DNA from: Phyllostachys edulis
Lineage: Eukaryota; Streptophyta; Magnoliopsida; Poales; Poaceae
Direction of reading: 5' to 3'
DNA: 64,000 nucleotides
Assembly (NCBI GenBank): GCA_036346405.1
Contig: CM070561.1
Span: 34,885,958-34,949,957 of the forward strand
In this document: piece by piece, positions 22,940 to 33,858 of the stretch
Position numbering within the stretch: position 1 is the first letter of the stretch
How the letters are laid out: each line of letters starts with the position of its first letter
Position numbers and translations under genes: made by a program
The notes under the pieces: generated by a model
Seen by the model: only the letters and a program-made list of their open reading frames with translations
The model's database searches: none
What the model was told of the DNA's origin: nothing

Positions 22940-23297
22940 CTCTATGACAATAACTATCATCAATGTGTGCATTTCATCAATCGTTGAGACGTCTCTTAGC
23001 ATGGAAAAACTGTCACCCCTTTACTCGCTATATAAGGACTAAAGTCGGTAGACATGGGCAGATCAACCGAAAGGCAATTGGAGACAATAGACAGAAGTCA
23101 TTAAGTTCTAGTTCCCGTGATTTCTTTTCGGTTGTAAAAGCATAGTCAATATAACAATACAGGAGTAAGGTTATTATTCTCCAAGAGAATACTCGAATAT
23201 GTCTAAATCTCTGTGTCTTTTTCTGCATGGATCTAATTCATGGGAAACCCTAGACATTTATTTGTAAGATCGATACTAGATCATTGACATTTGCCAT
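22940..23297 (+). mobile_element. Right piece of the Tat-like LTR and primer-site remnant
   Basis: The sequence continues the LTR of 19615-19709 after the solo LTR: ATCAATGTGTGCATTTCATC, a CTATATAAGGAC promoter core (about 23029) and the end ATCATTGACA at 23289. All match 9530-9868. The next bases, TTTGCCATCGT, are a degraded form of the TTGGCGCCGT primer site. Directly after it the receptor-kinase pseudogene begins, so gag and pol are deleted. Confidence 0.75.
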
Positions 23298-24461
23298 CGT
23301 ATACAAGGAGCGTGACCGCTTTGTGTCGCTCTTGTCCGTCCTCGCCACGGTCACTGTCACCGGGATGCGTCCGGTCGGCGTCCGCCCGCCATCTCCGCGG
23401 ACCTGTCAGCCTTTGTCCTCTTACAATGGAAACAGAGCAAGAATATCACTGTAAGCACCACCAGGAACGCCACGACGGCGCCGACAGCTATGCCGGCAAT
23501 TGCACCACCGGAGAGCTTGCTTTTCTTTGTTTCTTGAGCACCGGGTGGAGGCAAAAGCAATGTCGGCGACGGCACGGGCGGTGTAGGGTTCGCGCAGGGG
23601 GTTAGCGGGGCGCCTCAGAGCCCTGTCCCAACGAAGGCATTCGCTGTCCTCCCGGCGAGCGACGCTTGGACGGGGCCGGTGAGCTGATCGTTGTATGACA
23701 CGTTGAATAGCTGAAGCTTCGGAAGGTCAAGGTCGGCCGGGAGGATGCCATTAAGGCTGCTGTTCTGCAAGTACAGAGTGGCGAGACGCCGGAGCTTGTT
23801 GAACTCCGGGGAGACCCCTCCTGTGATGCGGTTGTGAGAGAGGTCGAGCCGTTGCAGCAAAAGAAATGAGAAGAACCCCTCCGGTATCTCGTCGGCCAGC
23901 AGGTTTCCATGGAGGTACAAGTACCGGAGCTTCCCGCAGTTCCCAATATCCACCGGGATCCAGCCGGAGAGCGCGTTGACACAGAGCGACAGCGCTCGCA
24001 GCCAGAGACGGAGCTGGGCCTCTGGCCGCCGGGGCAATGGCCCGAGGCCCAGTTGAAAATTGCTGGTTGTTTTTTTTTTTTTATAGAAATGGAAACGTGA
24101 TGAGCTGAGCTGTATTATTTCGGTTGGGCTGATCCGAGACCCAGCTGTTGGCTGGCTACACCCCTGCCCGCAGCGTCATCAGGTTGCCCACGGTCCCAAG
24201 CGGCACCCGTCCGCCCAGGCCAGCGGCGGGGAGCTGCAGCACGACGGCGCGCCCGCCACCAGGGTCGCACCTAACGCCACGCCACCCGCACGGTAACGCC
24301 GCGGACACGTCCCACGGGAGCCATGGGCCGACCGCGGCCCGGAACGTGAGCAGCGCCGCGCGGTCCACCGCAAGGTCTGTCACAGCGAAGCGCAGAACAC
24401 CACAATACGACTATGACGACAAGAAGCAGGCCGCGGCCGCCGCCGAGCCCCGCGGCGGCAT
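23298..24461 (-). pseudogene. LRR receptor-like kinase, 5' part only (RLK902-like)
   Basis: Read on the minus strand from the ATG at 24461: an Ala-rich start and hydrophobic signal-like stretch (shifted frame, LLVVIVVLWC), then DLAVDRAALLTFRAAVGPW and PCGWRGVRCD, the LRRNT_2 cap. LRRs follow, with GKLRYLYLHGNLLADEIPEG, LQRLDLSHNRITGGVSPEF and LRRLATLYLQNSSLNGILPA. Next come a Pro-rich juxtamembrane part, the membrane helix AIAGIAVGAVVAFLVVLTVI and the basic stop CFHCKRTK. The layout matches the few-LRR, atypical-kinase receptors around Arabidopsis RLK902/RKL1. The kinase domain is absent: the gene stops at 23298 against a gypsy primer site. Damage includes a frameshift and TAG in the signal peptide, a MITE at 24003-24166, a TGA near 23607 where Cys is usual, and a late frameshift. 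Confidence 0.85.
24003..24166. mobile_element. hAT-like MITE (164 bp) inside the LRR exon
   Basis: The ends are imperfect inverted repeats: CAGAGACGGAGCTGGGC at 24003 and, read inwards from 24166, CAGGGGTGTAGCCAGCC. Both are variants of the hAT-type CAGGGGCGGAGCC terminus. Flanks are near-identical 8-mers, CTCGCAGC (23995-24002) and CCCGCAGC (24167-24174), the duplication length of hAT elements. It contains a T-run. Removing it with one flank restores the LRR reading frame (TLR then ALSLCVNALSG). Confidence 0.8.
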
Positions 24462-25526
24462 CGACGATGATGCAATTGCAAGCGACGGAGGCTAAACGAG
24501 GATAGGAAAATGCAGAGCTGCGTCTAAGTGCATAGGAAGATGTGCAAAATATAGTACTACTGCTATCCTAAGGCTTAAGCTCGCAATGGGAAGGGGTTCA
24601 GCTATATCATAGGAGTGGTCAAAATAACTAACGAAGATGCAGTAGAATAGAGTCTGGTGATAGTGATAGGGATGTGGTGTTGGTAGCTAGCGGTAGATGG
24701 TGCGTGCAAGAGATACGCGTAGCATAGGAGGTGCATGCCTGTTGGTTGCAGCTTGCGCCTCGCTGCTCGCAGGTGGTGAAACGCCTGGACGGAGAGGGAG
24801 GCATACGTCGTTACATGCACTGCTAACTCTCGGCATTCCTTTCGTACCCTTTGAAATGGTCCTTGGTATGGCAGCTCAGTAGTAGACGGGAGAGATGGGT
24901 CGTGCTTTTTTTAGGCTGATCCAAGATCCGATCGGCACGGTACAACACAAACGGCCGGGTCAGACTGTGCCTGAGGATCGGGCCCGCTGGGCGGCATGAC
25001 ACAACATGCTCTATCAAGTTGTGCTCTTGCCGGCACGGCCTGAAAAGCTCGGCACGGCACAACGGCGGCACCCACTTCGTCGCCATTGCCACCCACGCTT
25101 TAACCGGCCATGTCGTGGTGGTGTCGCCTTCGCCGCCGCAGCGGTTGGGGCCCTATACACAATGACAACAAGGGAGCCCCTCCAGCTCCTCCTCCTTTTC
25201 ATCGACCGTCAACCCTACTGGCCACCTCGCCCTCGTCTACGCGCATCCGGGCCTCCACAAGCTCAACGCCCTCCTCACCCTATCTGCCTTCCTCATCAAT
25301 GCCACCCAAATGCTTGTTCCCTCTCCCTCACGATGCTACCCGCCCTCACGTCCTCCCTCTCCCTCAACAACCTGTGCTTGAGGTTATCCGCCACTGCCAG
25401 ACGTGCTATCGTGTCATGCCGGACCTTGCCGGTGGCTGTCCATGCCGGCACGGCACGACCAGGAGAGCTCGCAGTGGGGCACTCCCAACTCCCAACACTA
25501 GAAACAGTAGTACGTATATAGTCTTG
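24462..25526. other. Unassigned DNA upstream of the receptor pseudogene
   Basis: This is the old promoter side of the receptor kinase. No conserved gene is seen. From 24930 to 25470 it is GC-rich and repeats words such as CGGCACGGCACAAC and GCCGGCACGGCACGAC, the style of hAT subterminal regions, but no terminal repeats were found. Open frames here (up to 171 codons) are compositional. Confidence 0.35.
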
Positions 25527-25535
25527 TACTCGTAG
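25527..25535. other. Possible target duplication of the Mutator-like element
   Basis: TACTCGTAG here and AACTCGTAA at 28442-28450 share 7 of 9 bases and flank the two terminal inverted repeats. Mutator-like elements make 9-bp duplications; the mismatch suggests an old insertion or a misplaced end. Confidence 0.4.
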
Positions 25536-25841
25536 CTTAGGAGAGTGAGATTGAGAAAGACGAATTTTTGGCCGTAATGGCACTGTTTCTGGGTGTATTA
25601 GCGAAATTGGCTCTCTTACTGTCGTATTTGCAAAAATAGCCGCCCAGACGAGCTGAGAAGCCGACACTTGTAAATTCCGCATGGTCACCGTGAGGAGGAG
25701 CCTCATCCACGCGGCCATCATGCGGTGGCGGTTCGTCCACATGCCACCATGTGGTTTTCCCTCGTCTGCATGGCCACCGTGCGGTTTTCCCCCATCCGCA
25801 TGGCTATAGTGCTGACAGCCCCCTTTTCCACCGTCTGGCAT

Positions 25842-25911
25842 TTCACCTCCCTCCCATCACCTCCATCAATCGGCATTTCACCTCCCTCCCATCACCTCCA
25901 TCAGTCATTGT
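25842..25911. repeat. 35-bp tandem duplication in the MULE leader
   Basis: GGCATTTCACCTCCCTCCCA followed by TCACCTCCATCA occurs twice in tandem. It lies just before the TATA box at 26001. Confidence 0.75.
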
Positions 25912-26000
25912 CGCCTTTAGCTTTATTCACCGTCCCATCACTGTCTGCAACAAGCAACAATTGCATGCATTCATGCATGCGAGGCTCACCTCGCAGCGGC

Positions 26001-26008
26001 TATAAATA
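26001..26008 (+). promoter_or_regulatory. TATA box for the plus-strand MULE gene
   Basis: CTATAAATAG is followed by a CT-rich initiator-like stretch (TCTCGCTCCATCGCTCTCTC). The plant-mobile-domain coding fragment lies 0.8 kb downstream beyond an AT-rich block that could be an intron. Confidence 0.5.
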
Positions 26009-26139
26009 GCGAGCAAGTGTGATTTAGTTTCACCGTCTCGCTCCATCGCTCTCTCTATGTCGCTCTCTGGTTCTCTATCGATTTTATTTTTGGGGACGTT
26101 TTAGTGTTATTAACCACTGTCATTTGCCATTAGCAGGTA

Positions 26140-26760
26140 ATTTTTTCTTGTTTCTAAATTCTTTATTAATTGTGTTGTTATTAAATTAGTCGTAGTAAAA
26201 ATTTTGTACTTAATTAGTTGTCATTTTCCAAGCGTACTTATTTTATTTGTTTTGAAATTTTCGTAGTAAAATTTGTTCGACTTTTTTAGTTGTAATTAAT
26301 TAGCCGTGGTTACATTAATGGTACATAATTAATTAGTTCTAATTCTTGAGGCGCTGTTAATTAGTTACCAAATAATTAGTCATAATTAATTAGTTTTACT
26401 AAATTAATTAGTTGAAATTAAGTCTTAATTAACTAGTTGTGATTACTTAGTGCTAATTAAATTAGTCGTATTTAATTAGACGTAATTAATTTGGTGGCCT
26501 TAGTAATCCTTAATAATTTTTTTTGTTATTAATCTGTGCTAACGAATTAGCCGCAATTATTTTAGTGTTGTTTAATTCATCGTAATTAATTTAGTCGTGA
26601 ATAATTAAATTGTTAGTGTGTAACACAGGTTCATTTGTGGTAATCAGTTAGCCCTAATTAATTTAGTCATAACTAATTTAGTCATGTTTAAATAGTTTTA
26701 TTTAATTTGGTACTAGTGAATTAGTGTACATTAATTTGTTGTCTTCATTTGGTCGTAATG
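26140..26760. repeat. AT-rich array of TAATTAGTYGTAATTAA-like words (left)
   Basis: Dozens of variants of AATTAGTCGTAATTAATTAG occur without strict periodicity. The complementary form of the same words fills 27640-28290, so the two blocks together form a loose subterminal inverted repeat of the element. Confidence 0.6.
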
Positions 26761-26819
26761 TTTAATTTGCAATATCTTATCGTCATTATCAATCTTCTCA
26801 CTAATATTTCATCCATTCT

Positions 26820-27235
26820 ATCTGTTGCAAGCTATATCTCTACCAGAGCTTTTGGAACCCTTCTACGATGAGAACCATCAGTGCAAGTTGTGGATCGTTG
26901 GTGACGCGGATGGCCCTATGCCCCTGTTGCTTCAGTCAGGGAGGGATTACTAGGAGCTGGATGCTCGCTACGTTTCAATCCTCCAGGACACAGGCTTGTT
27001 CCCATTTGTGAGGCTGCTCTTTGTCGGACACCAGTTCACCCTAGACGCCAGTCTGCTGTCAGCACTTGTTGACAGGTGAAGACCTAAGACGCACATCTTC
27101 TACTTTCGGTGGGGTGAGATGACAGTCACTTGTTTCAGGCCGTCCATCGATGGACTGAAAGGTCAAGCTGGAGCATCGGTTCGGCATACCTGTCCCGGAG
27201 CATGCACGTGGTGCCTTCAAGATCCGCTTGCAGTT
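26820..27235 (+). pseudogene. Plant mobile domain (PMD) protein fragment
   Basis: The plus frame reads LPELLEPFYDENHQCKLWIV, GDADGPMPLLLQSGRDY, stop, ELDARYVSILQDTGLFPFVR, LLFVGHQFTLDASLLSALVD, a stop, then THIFYFRWGEMTVTC. This is the N-terminal half of the plant mobile domain (PF10536 type), shared by transposon-borne genes and the MAIN/MAIL1 host proteins. Two in-frame stops and the loss of everything after the GEMTVT motif (the reading then drifts to IDGLKGQAG) make it a pseudogene. It lies between the TIRs and converges on the minus-strand transposase fragment, with the two ends meeting near 27230. Confidence 0.75.
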
Positions 27236-27608
27236 GCCCGCTTGCCGAGGCCCTGTCATCATCAAGGTTTTCCGGCGCCCTACGTACGAAATTCACATAC
27301 ACCATCGGCCTCCCGTAAATGGCCGTCTCAGGCTGAGAGGCAATCTGCATGTACTAGCTCCATGCTACGCTTCCATTCACTTTGACCAGCTCTCACACGG
27401 CATTCGTGCAGGTGATCCCCTCGATCACAAGTTTATTCATCTTTGCCTCCGTGATAAAGTCCCTCCGTATGCATCTTCGAAGCTCGTGAATATTCATCGC
27501 ATCGAGCCTCTCCGCCTGGACCACCTTGTTCTGGCATCTCGACAGATCCAACCCATCGGGTCCAGCCCGTATAAGACCATCGCCATAAAACACTACTAAG
27601 TATTCCAT
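27215..27608 (-). pseudogene. Mutator-like transposase N-terminal fragment
   Basis: From the ATG at 27608 the minus strand reads MEYLVVFYGDGLIRAGPDGL, then AERLDAMNIHELRRCIRRDF and LVIEGITCTNAV. After a TGA and a TAG it continues with YMQIASQPETAIYGRPMVYV and NFVRRAPENLDDDRASASG. I associate this with the N-terminal region before the MULE transposase core, from memory of rice MuDR-like proteins. The catalytic DDE core and SWIM finger are absent. Location between MULE-type TIRs supports the reading. It might instead be an uncharacterised second ORF of the element. Confidence 0.45.
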
Positions 27609-27639
27609 GTTCGAAATTACCTAAAGCCACAACAATCCG

Positions 27640-28290
27640 ATCCGCGGTACGCGATATAACAAACATGGTACGTAGTAACCACAAATTTAATACGATTGAA
27701 CTAATTAATAGTATATAATTACAAGTAATCTAATCGTCACAACTACTATACTTACCATTATTAAACCACGACTCAGAGTAACATGATATGTTAATTACCA
27801 CAGGCTTATTACAACTAAATTGATTACGACTAACTAATTTGCACTAAATTAGTTATGCCAAACTAATTGATAGTAAACTAATTACTAGTGATTAATTACC
27901 ACTAAATCAATTACGAGTGGTTAATTTCCACTAATTTAATATGACGAACTGATTGCCACTAAACTAATTACGACTGATTAATTACCACTAAACTAATTAT
28001 AACTGATTAATTACCACTAAACTAATTACAACTAGTTAATTATGACTATTTAGTTTCCACTCATTTTCAACCACTAACTAATTCATACTGAAAATAACAA
28101 AGCCTAATTTATTACGACTGATTAATCACCACAAAGTATCATGCGCTAATAAAATTATGGATACGGTACCTATGACTACTATATACAGTAAAAAAACTAT
28201 GGCTAAATTACTATGACCGACTTACTTGGGAATACAAGCTGCATTAATTGCGACTAGCTGACTGTGACTGATTAACTACGACTACGGTAA
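27640..28290. repeat. AT-rich array, right-hand counterpart
   Basis: The block repeats CCACTAAACTAATTACGACT and GATTAATTACCACTAAACT with small changes, the complement of the words at 26140-26760. No coding sequence is seen. Confidence 0.6.
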
Positions 28291-28450
28291 TAATGTGTCG
28301 GCCCGGCCACTAGTTGTCCGGACGGTGACCATACGGTCCATACTACACTTCTGCAAATTCAGCACGAAGAGAACCAGTTTCGCTAATACGTCCAAAAACA
28401 ATGGCATTACGGCCGAAAATTCGAGAAAGAGACTCCGTCGTAACTCGTAA

Positions 28451-28904
28451 GCTACTCCAGTTGGGCCAGTTTAGTCGGCCGGATTAGCTTACAAAGGCCT
28501 AGGCTCCTTTTGCCGGCTAAGCCTCAAATTGGGCCTAGCACCAGCACGATTCAATCTCAACCAAGGCCCAATCAAATGATTGGTTGGACCAAACAGGCCG
28601 GAGCGATAGTGGCCTTCTGTGCTCTTACCTCAGGCCGAGCAAAGTAATGGACGCTGTTACTCCGCGTGCCCCGTTCTTGTGACGATGATCGCGAGAGCAA
28701 CAGCGGCTAAAAGAGAAGACGCGGAGCATTGACAAAGCTTCACAACGTCCTAATCCATCCCTGGTAGCTTTCTGAGAAGAACGTTGCATAAAGTAGGCTA
28801 GTTTCTTGCATCAATTACTAGCACAACCACCATTGCTTTAATGCAGCTTCCAACTAGTGGTTCAAGTAGTAAGGTGGAATGGCCTTGTCCAAGCATTTTA
28901 GGGA
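28451..28904. other. Unassigned spacer
   Basis: I see no gene and no clear element ends between the MULE and the second copia-type remnant. GGCCxxAA-type words are frequent but show no repeat structure. Confidence 0.3.
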
Positions 28905-31190
28905 GATGCTCTCTCTTCCAGGAGATATTCTTACTATAGGTAAAAGGTTATTGAGCATGAGTTTTATATATATTGTAATTTTGTTTTCTTTCTTACTAGA
29001 AATTTTGAGTCCTTGAGGATCTCATCAAGGATTTTTATAACCCATTGACTGTATATTTTATTTATTTGTTCATGTCATTTGTCATAATTACTATGCAACG
29101 GAACATTATATTATTCATAATAAGAGAGTAACGATCTCTACGAGGACATTTGAACCATAACTTTCATCACTTCATTATATTCATAATGACCCATCAAGTC
29201 TGAATTACACGGTTCCGAGACTTTTATTTAGCAATTATAGTTCAACCTCATATGCTTTCATTATGTGACCCGATATGAACGCTTCAAGCGCTCGATCATG
29301 GATTTTGGTTCCAGATCCGTGTTCTCATAAGAAAAACTTTAGCAATTGTAGAGGCAAAGTGATTGTCGATAACTTTTCTCTCATATCCTCCAGCATTGTA
29401 ATATGTGCACATCAAGTTGCTCGGGCTTTTATCTTCATGATAAACCTCTTCTTGAGGTATTTCACCTTCAAGGTGAGTTCTCTTCTGGAGAGTTAAAGGA
29501 ATGATTAATAATTGTTTTGACTAGTGCCATTAGATCTTAGACCCACAGGTGTCCCCACAGATTTTAGATCAAGAACCAATAAGTTAATTTCGCAAATGTG
29601 AATATACTATTCAACCTGGGGTATTCCACTCTTAGCAACGTATTTACTGCAAGTAAACATTGTGTTAACTCCTTCATAATTAAAAAGTATCTGACAAGTT
29701 CCCTGCTTCTGGCGTACAAGAGTGTAAACTAAACCTTAAGTTTAGCTTGATTAGTGCATGTATCTTAGTATTAAAGATTTTTTTTCTTCTGGAAAAATAT
29801 GACGGCATTCGAACTTTTGGGCATTTCTCTCCTCTAATGCCGAGATTTCATCTTTATTAATAGCATACCACAAAATTCTCCTATCATAGACACATGATTG
29901 ATTGAGTTTCAAATTCAATATGATCTCCAACAACTAGTGGTGGCCCAAAAGTGTATGCTACAATGATGATAACATGTGGGGAATGTTTGATTCCTACACT
30001 AATTTCAACAGGAGGTTTGGTAATTATATGCAGTGAGCTAGACTTTTATCAGTGCAGTGGCAAGAAAGCTGCATGATCCTAACATTCTGTAGGATATTCC
30101 AACTTCTGGTTAGTTAATCTGTGACGAAGGTCCCATATGGGGGTCTGAGAGTTGACATACTTATTCTATAGACTAGCTTCTTTATTATTTGCTTAAGTTT
30201 TGATCCAATCACTCATACCATATTTTAAATAATTTGAATCATTAAACCTCAAATTTATAATTACGCAACATATCTTCTTATGGTCATAAGTAGTATATTC
30301 TAGCAGCATAAAACTATATGATGCTCTTCAGGAACATAAATATAATGCTAGAATATAAAAAAATTTGACCATAGTTAATCTGCACGGAAATAATAGGTTT
30401 TCTTCTGGACTTCAGATATAGTTGAATCACCCAATAGTATAGTTATTCGACGTGAATATGTATTGTTCAACAGGAACACTATATTTAATTAAGGGTGATA
30501 AATTGTATGCTTAATTTTAATTTGTAATGCTAGAATCATCATGGCCAAATTTAGATCATCCAGAATCAACAAAATCAATAGGTCATTATATTTTATTTTG
30601 GGAGCTATATTTGCTTCAAGTAAGTGATTTGGCTTCTAGTGGTGATGCAGTTGCATACCGCACTTACCAATTTATGCATGTGTCATTTTTTATGAGTATG
30701 GCACACTTCGGTGCATAGCCAAACAAGGCATATGTGCGACTGTGCCAAGTGGCCGTCGACTTGTCGTGTTCATTCCTGCATGCTAGCGGTTAACATATTG
30801 CTGAAAACACAAATCAATTGCCCTTCGTGAGCAGCAATGATTGTGGTTGCCAACAACATGAGTATCAGCAACGGCGTAAATGCCATTTTTCATATCAACT
30901 GGATAAGGATAGTAATCATGCAATTTTTTTAATTATCTCCCAAAATAAAAAAGTTTAATTTATTGCTTTAGGCTAATTTTCTTCTGGCTTTGACCTATGA
31001 TATACCACTGTGCCTACAATGACTCTTGTTTTGAACATTTTTCTATGCCTCTTAGGTTCCAATATCCCACACAAGCCCAATATCATCCCCCATTTTCATG
31101 CCAACTATAAAAATCCCGAGTGATAGTGTGTGCATCAGGCATTTGCTTAAAAACAACTCAGGGTTTTAGCAAAGATTTACAATCATGCTT
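28905..31190 (-). repeat. Second copy of the decayed retroelement interior
   Basis: The segment parallels 4215-6540 from AGGGAGATGCTCTCTCTTCC to TCAGGGTTTTAGCAAAGATT, with frequent substitutions and small indels. A minus-strand stretch ISALEERNAQKFECRHIFPE is open here and broken in the other copy. The orientation agrees with the gag fragment at 32050-32274 to its right, so both probably belong to one minus-strand copia-type element. Confidence 0.55.
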
Positions 31191-32049
31191 CAGCAGGAGT
31201 ACAATTTTATTAGCGTGAAACCAATATATACTCTGTAACATTCTGCTTACAAAGTTCTTCAATTAATAAATTAGTGTGGTGAAGGATAGTGTTATATAGA
31301 CTCTAAGTCTTATGGCTGAAGTTATTCTGTACTTATTTGAGGAATATGGTGTTTTCTAGCCAAAGTGATCCATAGAGATCAACATATGACTAGGCTTGGT
31401 CCGGTGCCACCGAGAAAAATAATTTCCCTTTTGCCATCTGGGCATCCGTGCACTAAAAGCTAGTGAATTGAGGCTTAGATATCAGGAGCACAGGTCCAAT
31501 ATTTTGTTAGCAAGATATGGCAACATATTTTCAATTTTCAGGCATACTATTTACAGCATTTATTCCATGCAAGATTAATTTACTACAAGTAAGGTATGCT
31601 AATGACAATATGTTCTATTAAGCAGATTTAATCAACTATTTAGCAGGAGATAAGGCTTTAATAGAACACTTAGACCATTATTTTATTTATGGCATCTGGG
31701 AAAAAACAATCAAACACATAAGGTTTCAGTCTAAAGCAAAAGATAAGAGATACTCATCATGATCTGGACCAAGCTCGATGGGAGCTAAATCTATACTACT
31801 AATGCGACTCGTATAGGGAAGCGACATCTTTACAAAGTTAATGGATACCTAGGAGATTTCTACAGGTCTCCACAAAACATACCATAGGCTTATCATTTCC
31901 TTTTATCGCACATACTTATCAATCAAACCAGTATTTAATAACTTTTGATTGTAATCTTAGTCAATAGATAACACGGAGCAGGGTAGAGTGATACTCATGT
32001 ACGGACTTCTAGTCCTAGGTGTGTGTGTCTTCAGAAGCACAATTGGACT
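31191..32049. other. Degraded continuation of the copia-type element
   Basis: No readable domain is present. The segment sits between the paralogous interior and the gag fragment and is AT-rich with no long frame. It is probably mutated gag/protease-side DNA. Confidence 0.3.
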
Positions 32050-32274
32050 TTAAAGGCATTCTTGAAGAGAAAACCATAGATCCAACGGATCGCACTTAGT
32101 CACCACATCGTCATACTTGATGGCATAGTAGAGGTGGAACCTCATAAACTGCAAAACCATAGCCTTTTCAGCAGTAGCAGGCTCAGGTATGACATGGAGA
32201 TAAACCAAGGTGATATACTTGCTGCTATCCAAGCAAGCAAATTTCCATTTTGTGTTGTCTAACATATCCCACAT
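32050..32274 (-). pseudogene. Copia gag N-terminal fragment
   Basis: The frame reads MWDMLDNTKWKFACLDSSKY, ITLVYLHVIPEP, ATAEKAMVLQFMRFHLYYAI and KYDDVVTKCDPLDLWFSLQE. This follows the pattern of copia gag starts of the form 'L..N.(K/M)KF..LD...Y..W', then '...A..FLR.HL...L...Y....DP..LW..L'. The usual Trp after YxT is lost. It is the only readable coding piece of the right-hand copia-type element and shows that its 5' end lies to the right, in agreement with the LTR and primer site at 37830-38075. Confidence 0.6.
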
Positions 32275-33858
32275 AATTTATGCATTTTTTTCTACATGTT
32301 TACAGTTGATACACCATTTTAAATGCATGAAATGAGTGCAAAATAGTAAAGATTAATTTTTTATATTTAGTAGATAATTTTATACATTTTCCATAATTTT
32401 CCTAGTATTTTTTGGGATTTTCTGATAATTTTTAAGGTCTTGGAGCAATTTTCAAAATTACTAAACAAATTAATTCATTTTCTAAAACACACAATAACAA
32501 GGAAAATAAACCATAAAAATATGTTGCTTCCAAGGTGTACTAAGTCTAAGATTTCATAAATTAATGGAAGCTTATATACCTTAGAAATTCAGTTTCTAGG
32601 ATTACATATAAAATTTTCAGAATTTTCAAATTAATTCTCGGGATTATTAAAAACTTTAGGGTTTTAACCAAAAAATACCTTAAGCCGCATTTTACTAGAG
32701 CAATTTATCTGAAGTTGAGGGCCCTTTTTGCTAAAAATCTCCATATCCAAAATATTCTCGCAATTTTTCTGAAATTGGAGGACCTTTTCAAAAAATTTTA
32801 GAGCCCATTACAAATTTCGGCCCATGCAAGCCAAGGCTCTATGGTTTGTAACCCTAGTGCCCTTCGGTGGCGGTGGCGGTGGCGGCAGCGGCGGGCCTGC
32901 TTGCGGGCGACGGCAGCCACACGCCATAGCGCGGAGGTGCGGCGTGGGAGGTCGAGGTCGGAGGCGGGAGATCTTAGCAACTTGCGCGGAGGCCGAGTGA
33001 TGGCGGTACAACCAGATCGGCGGCGCGATCGGATTGCCGGGCGGCGTGGTGCAGACGGCGGCAACAGACGGCAAAGATGCGGCGGCGCGAAGCGTGTGAC
33101 GCGGCTCAGTCGGGTGGTGTTGTGCCTCGCAGAGGCGCATGGCGCGGGGTGGCTCGGCATCGGGCCATCTTGGTGGCGACTTCTGACCGGCGATCAAGGC
33201 GGCATGTGGCAGCGGTGGTAGGTCGGCGGAGGCGCTGACCACGTGGAGGCAGGGGATCGCAAGACATCATCGCGTATTGCTGATATATTATTTTTTCTCC
33301 ATGTATGAACAATAATCCCAATTTTATTCATCTCTTCCATTTAAAAGGAGTTGGTGGTCGTTCGTCCTTACACTATCAACCACGTCCGTCCGATCGAAGA
33401 CCAAAGGATGAACAACCTAGATGCTTCGCGCAGCACGGCAGCAGCAACCCACCTCTCTCTCCTCTCACGCCTCCCATAGCAACTGCTCCCATCACCTATC
33501 TCCTTCTTCCACTCCACGATTCTCCTCCTTCTTCCTCCTATTCTTCGCCTCCTCCCACCCGCCGATGCCGTCGTTCTCAGCACGCCATGCCGCCACTTCC
33601 TCTCCCCATGCACCGCCGCACAACCTCCACTCCCTAGCCCCCTCAGTCCTCACCCCGTCGTCTCCCCCTCCCAGTCACCACGCTACACCGACCACCACGC
33701 CTACTCCCTCTCTCTCCAACATCACCGCATCCTCCTCTTCTCCCCTGTTTTGAACAAACCAAAGTACCAAACCAACTCTGTTAGCCTCTCCATCGATTAG
33801 GGCTCAGGTTTATCTAGGGTTTGGGGGGGGGGGTTAGCTCCGTGAGGCTCCCCGCTCT
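32275..33858. other. No gene recognised; AT-rich then GC-rich DNA
   Basis: Up to 32820 the sequence is AT-rich and featureless. From 32820 to 33260 it is GC-rich, with a (GGTGGC)n run at 32868-32886 and overlapping open frames on both strands of Arg/Ala/Pro composition and no family likeness. At 33823-33833 there is an 11-base G run just before the JmjN-containing frame. This is probably the upstream part of the segment carrying the demethylase fragments. Confidence 0.35.

Larger units (their letters stand above)
25536..28441. mobile_element. Mutator-like element (about 2.9 kb) with long TIRs
   Basis: The left arm (about 25545-25630) contains CGAATTTTTGGCCGTAATGG and GTATTAGCGAAATTGGCTCT. 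The right arm (about 28440-28355), read on the minus strand, contains CGAATTTTCGGCCGTAATGC and GTATTAGCGAAACTGGTTCT, at the same spacing. Arms of roughly 85 bp and a possible 9-bp target duplication fit a Mutator-like (MULE) element. Inside are a plant-mobile-domain fragment on the plus strand and a transposase N-terminal fragment on the minus strand, between two AT-rich subterminal blocks. Both genes carry stops, so the element is not autonomous. Confidence 0.65.

Noticed and set aside
25006..25535. 171- and 141-codon frames left of the Mutator-like element
   Set aside because: Overlapping frames of Pro/Ser/Leu composition with no family likeness; treated as spurious.
32798..33640. Overlapping open frames on both strands, up to 144 codons
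   Set aside because: They are Arg/Ala/Pro-rich GC-skewed frames with no domain; opposite-strand overlap indicates composition rather than genes.
33305..33753. Two 110-codon plus-strand frames before the JmjN exon
   Set aside because: Ser/Pro/His low complexity in overlapping phases, no conserved motif; more likely leader or promoter DNA.
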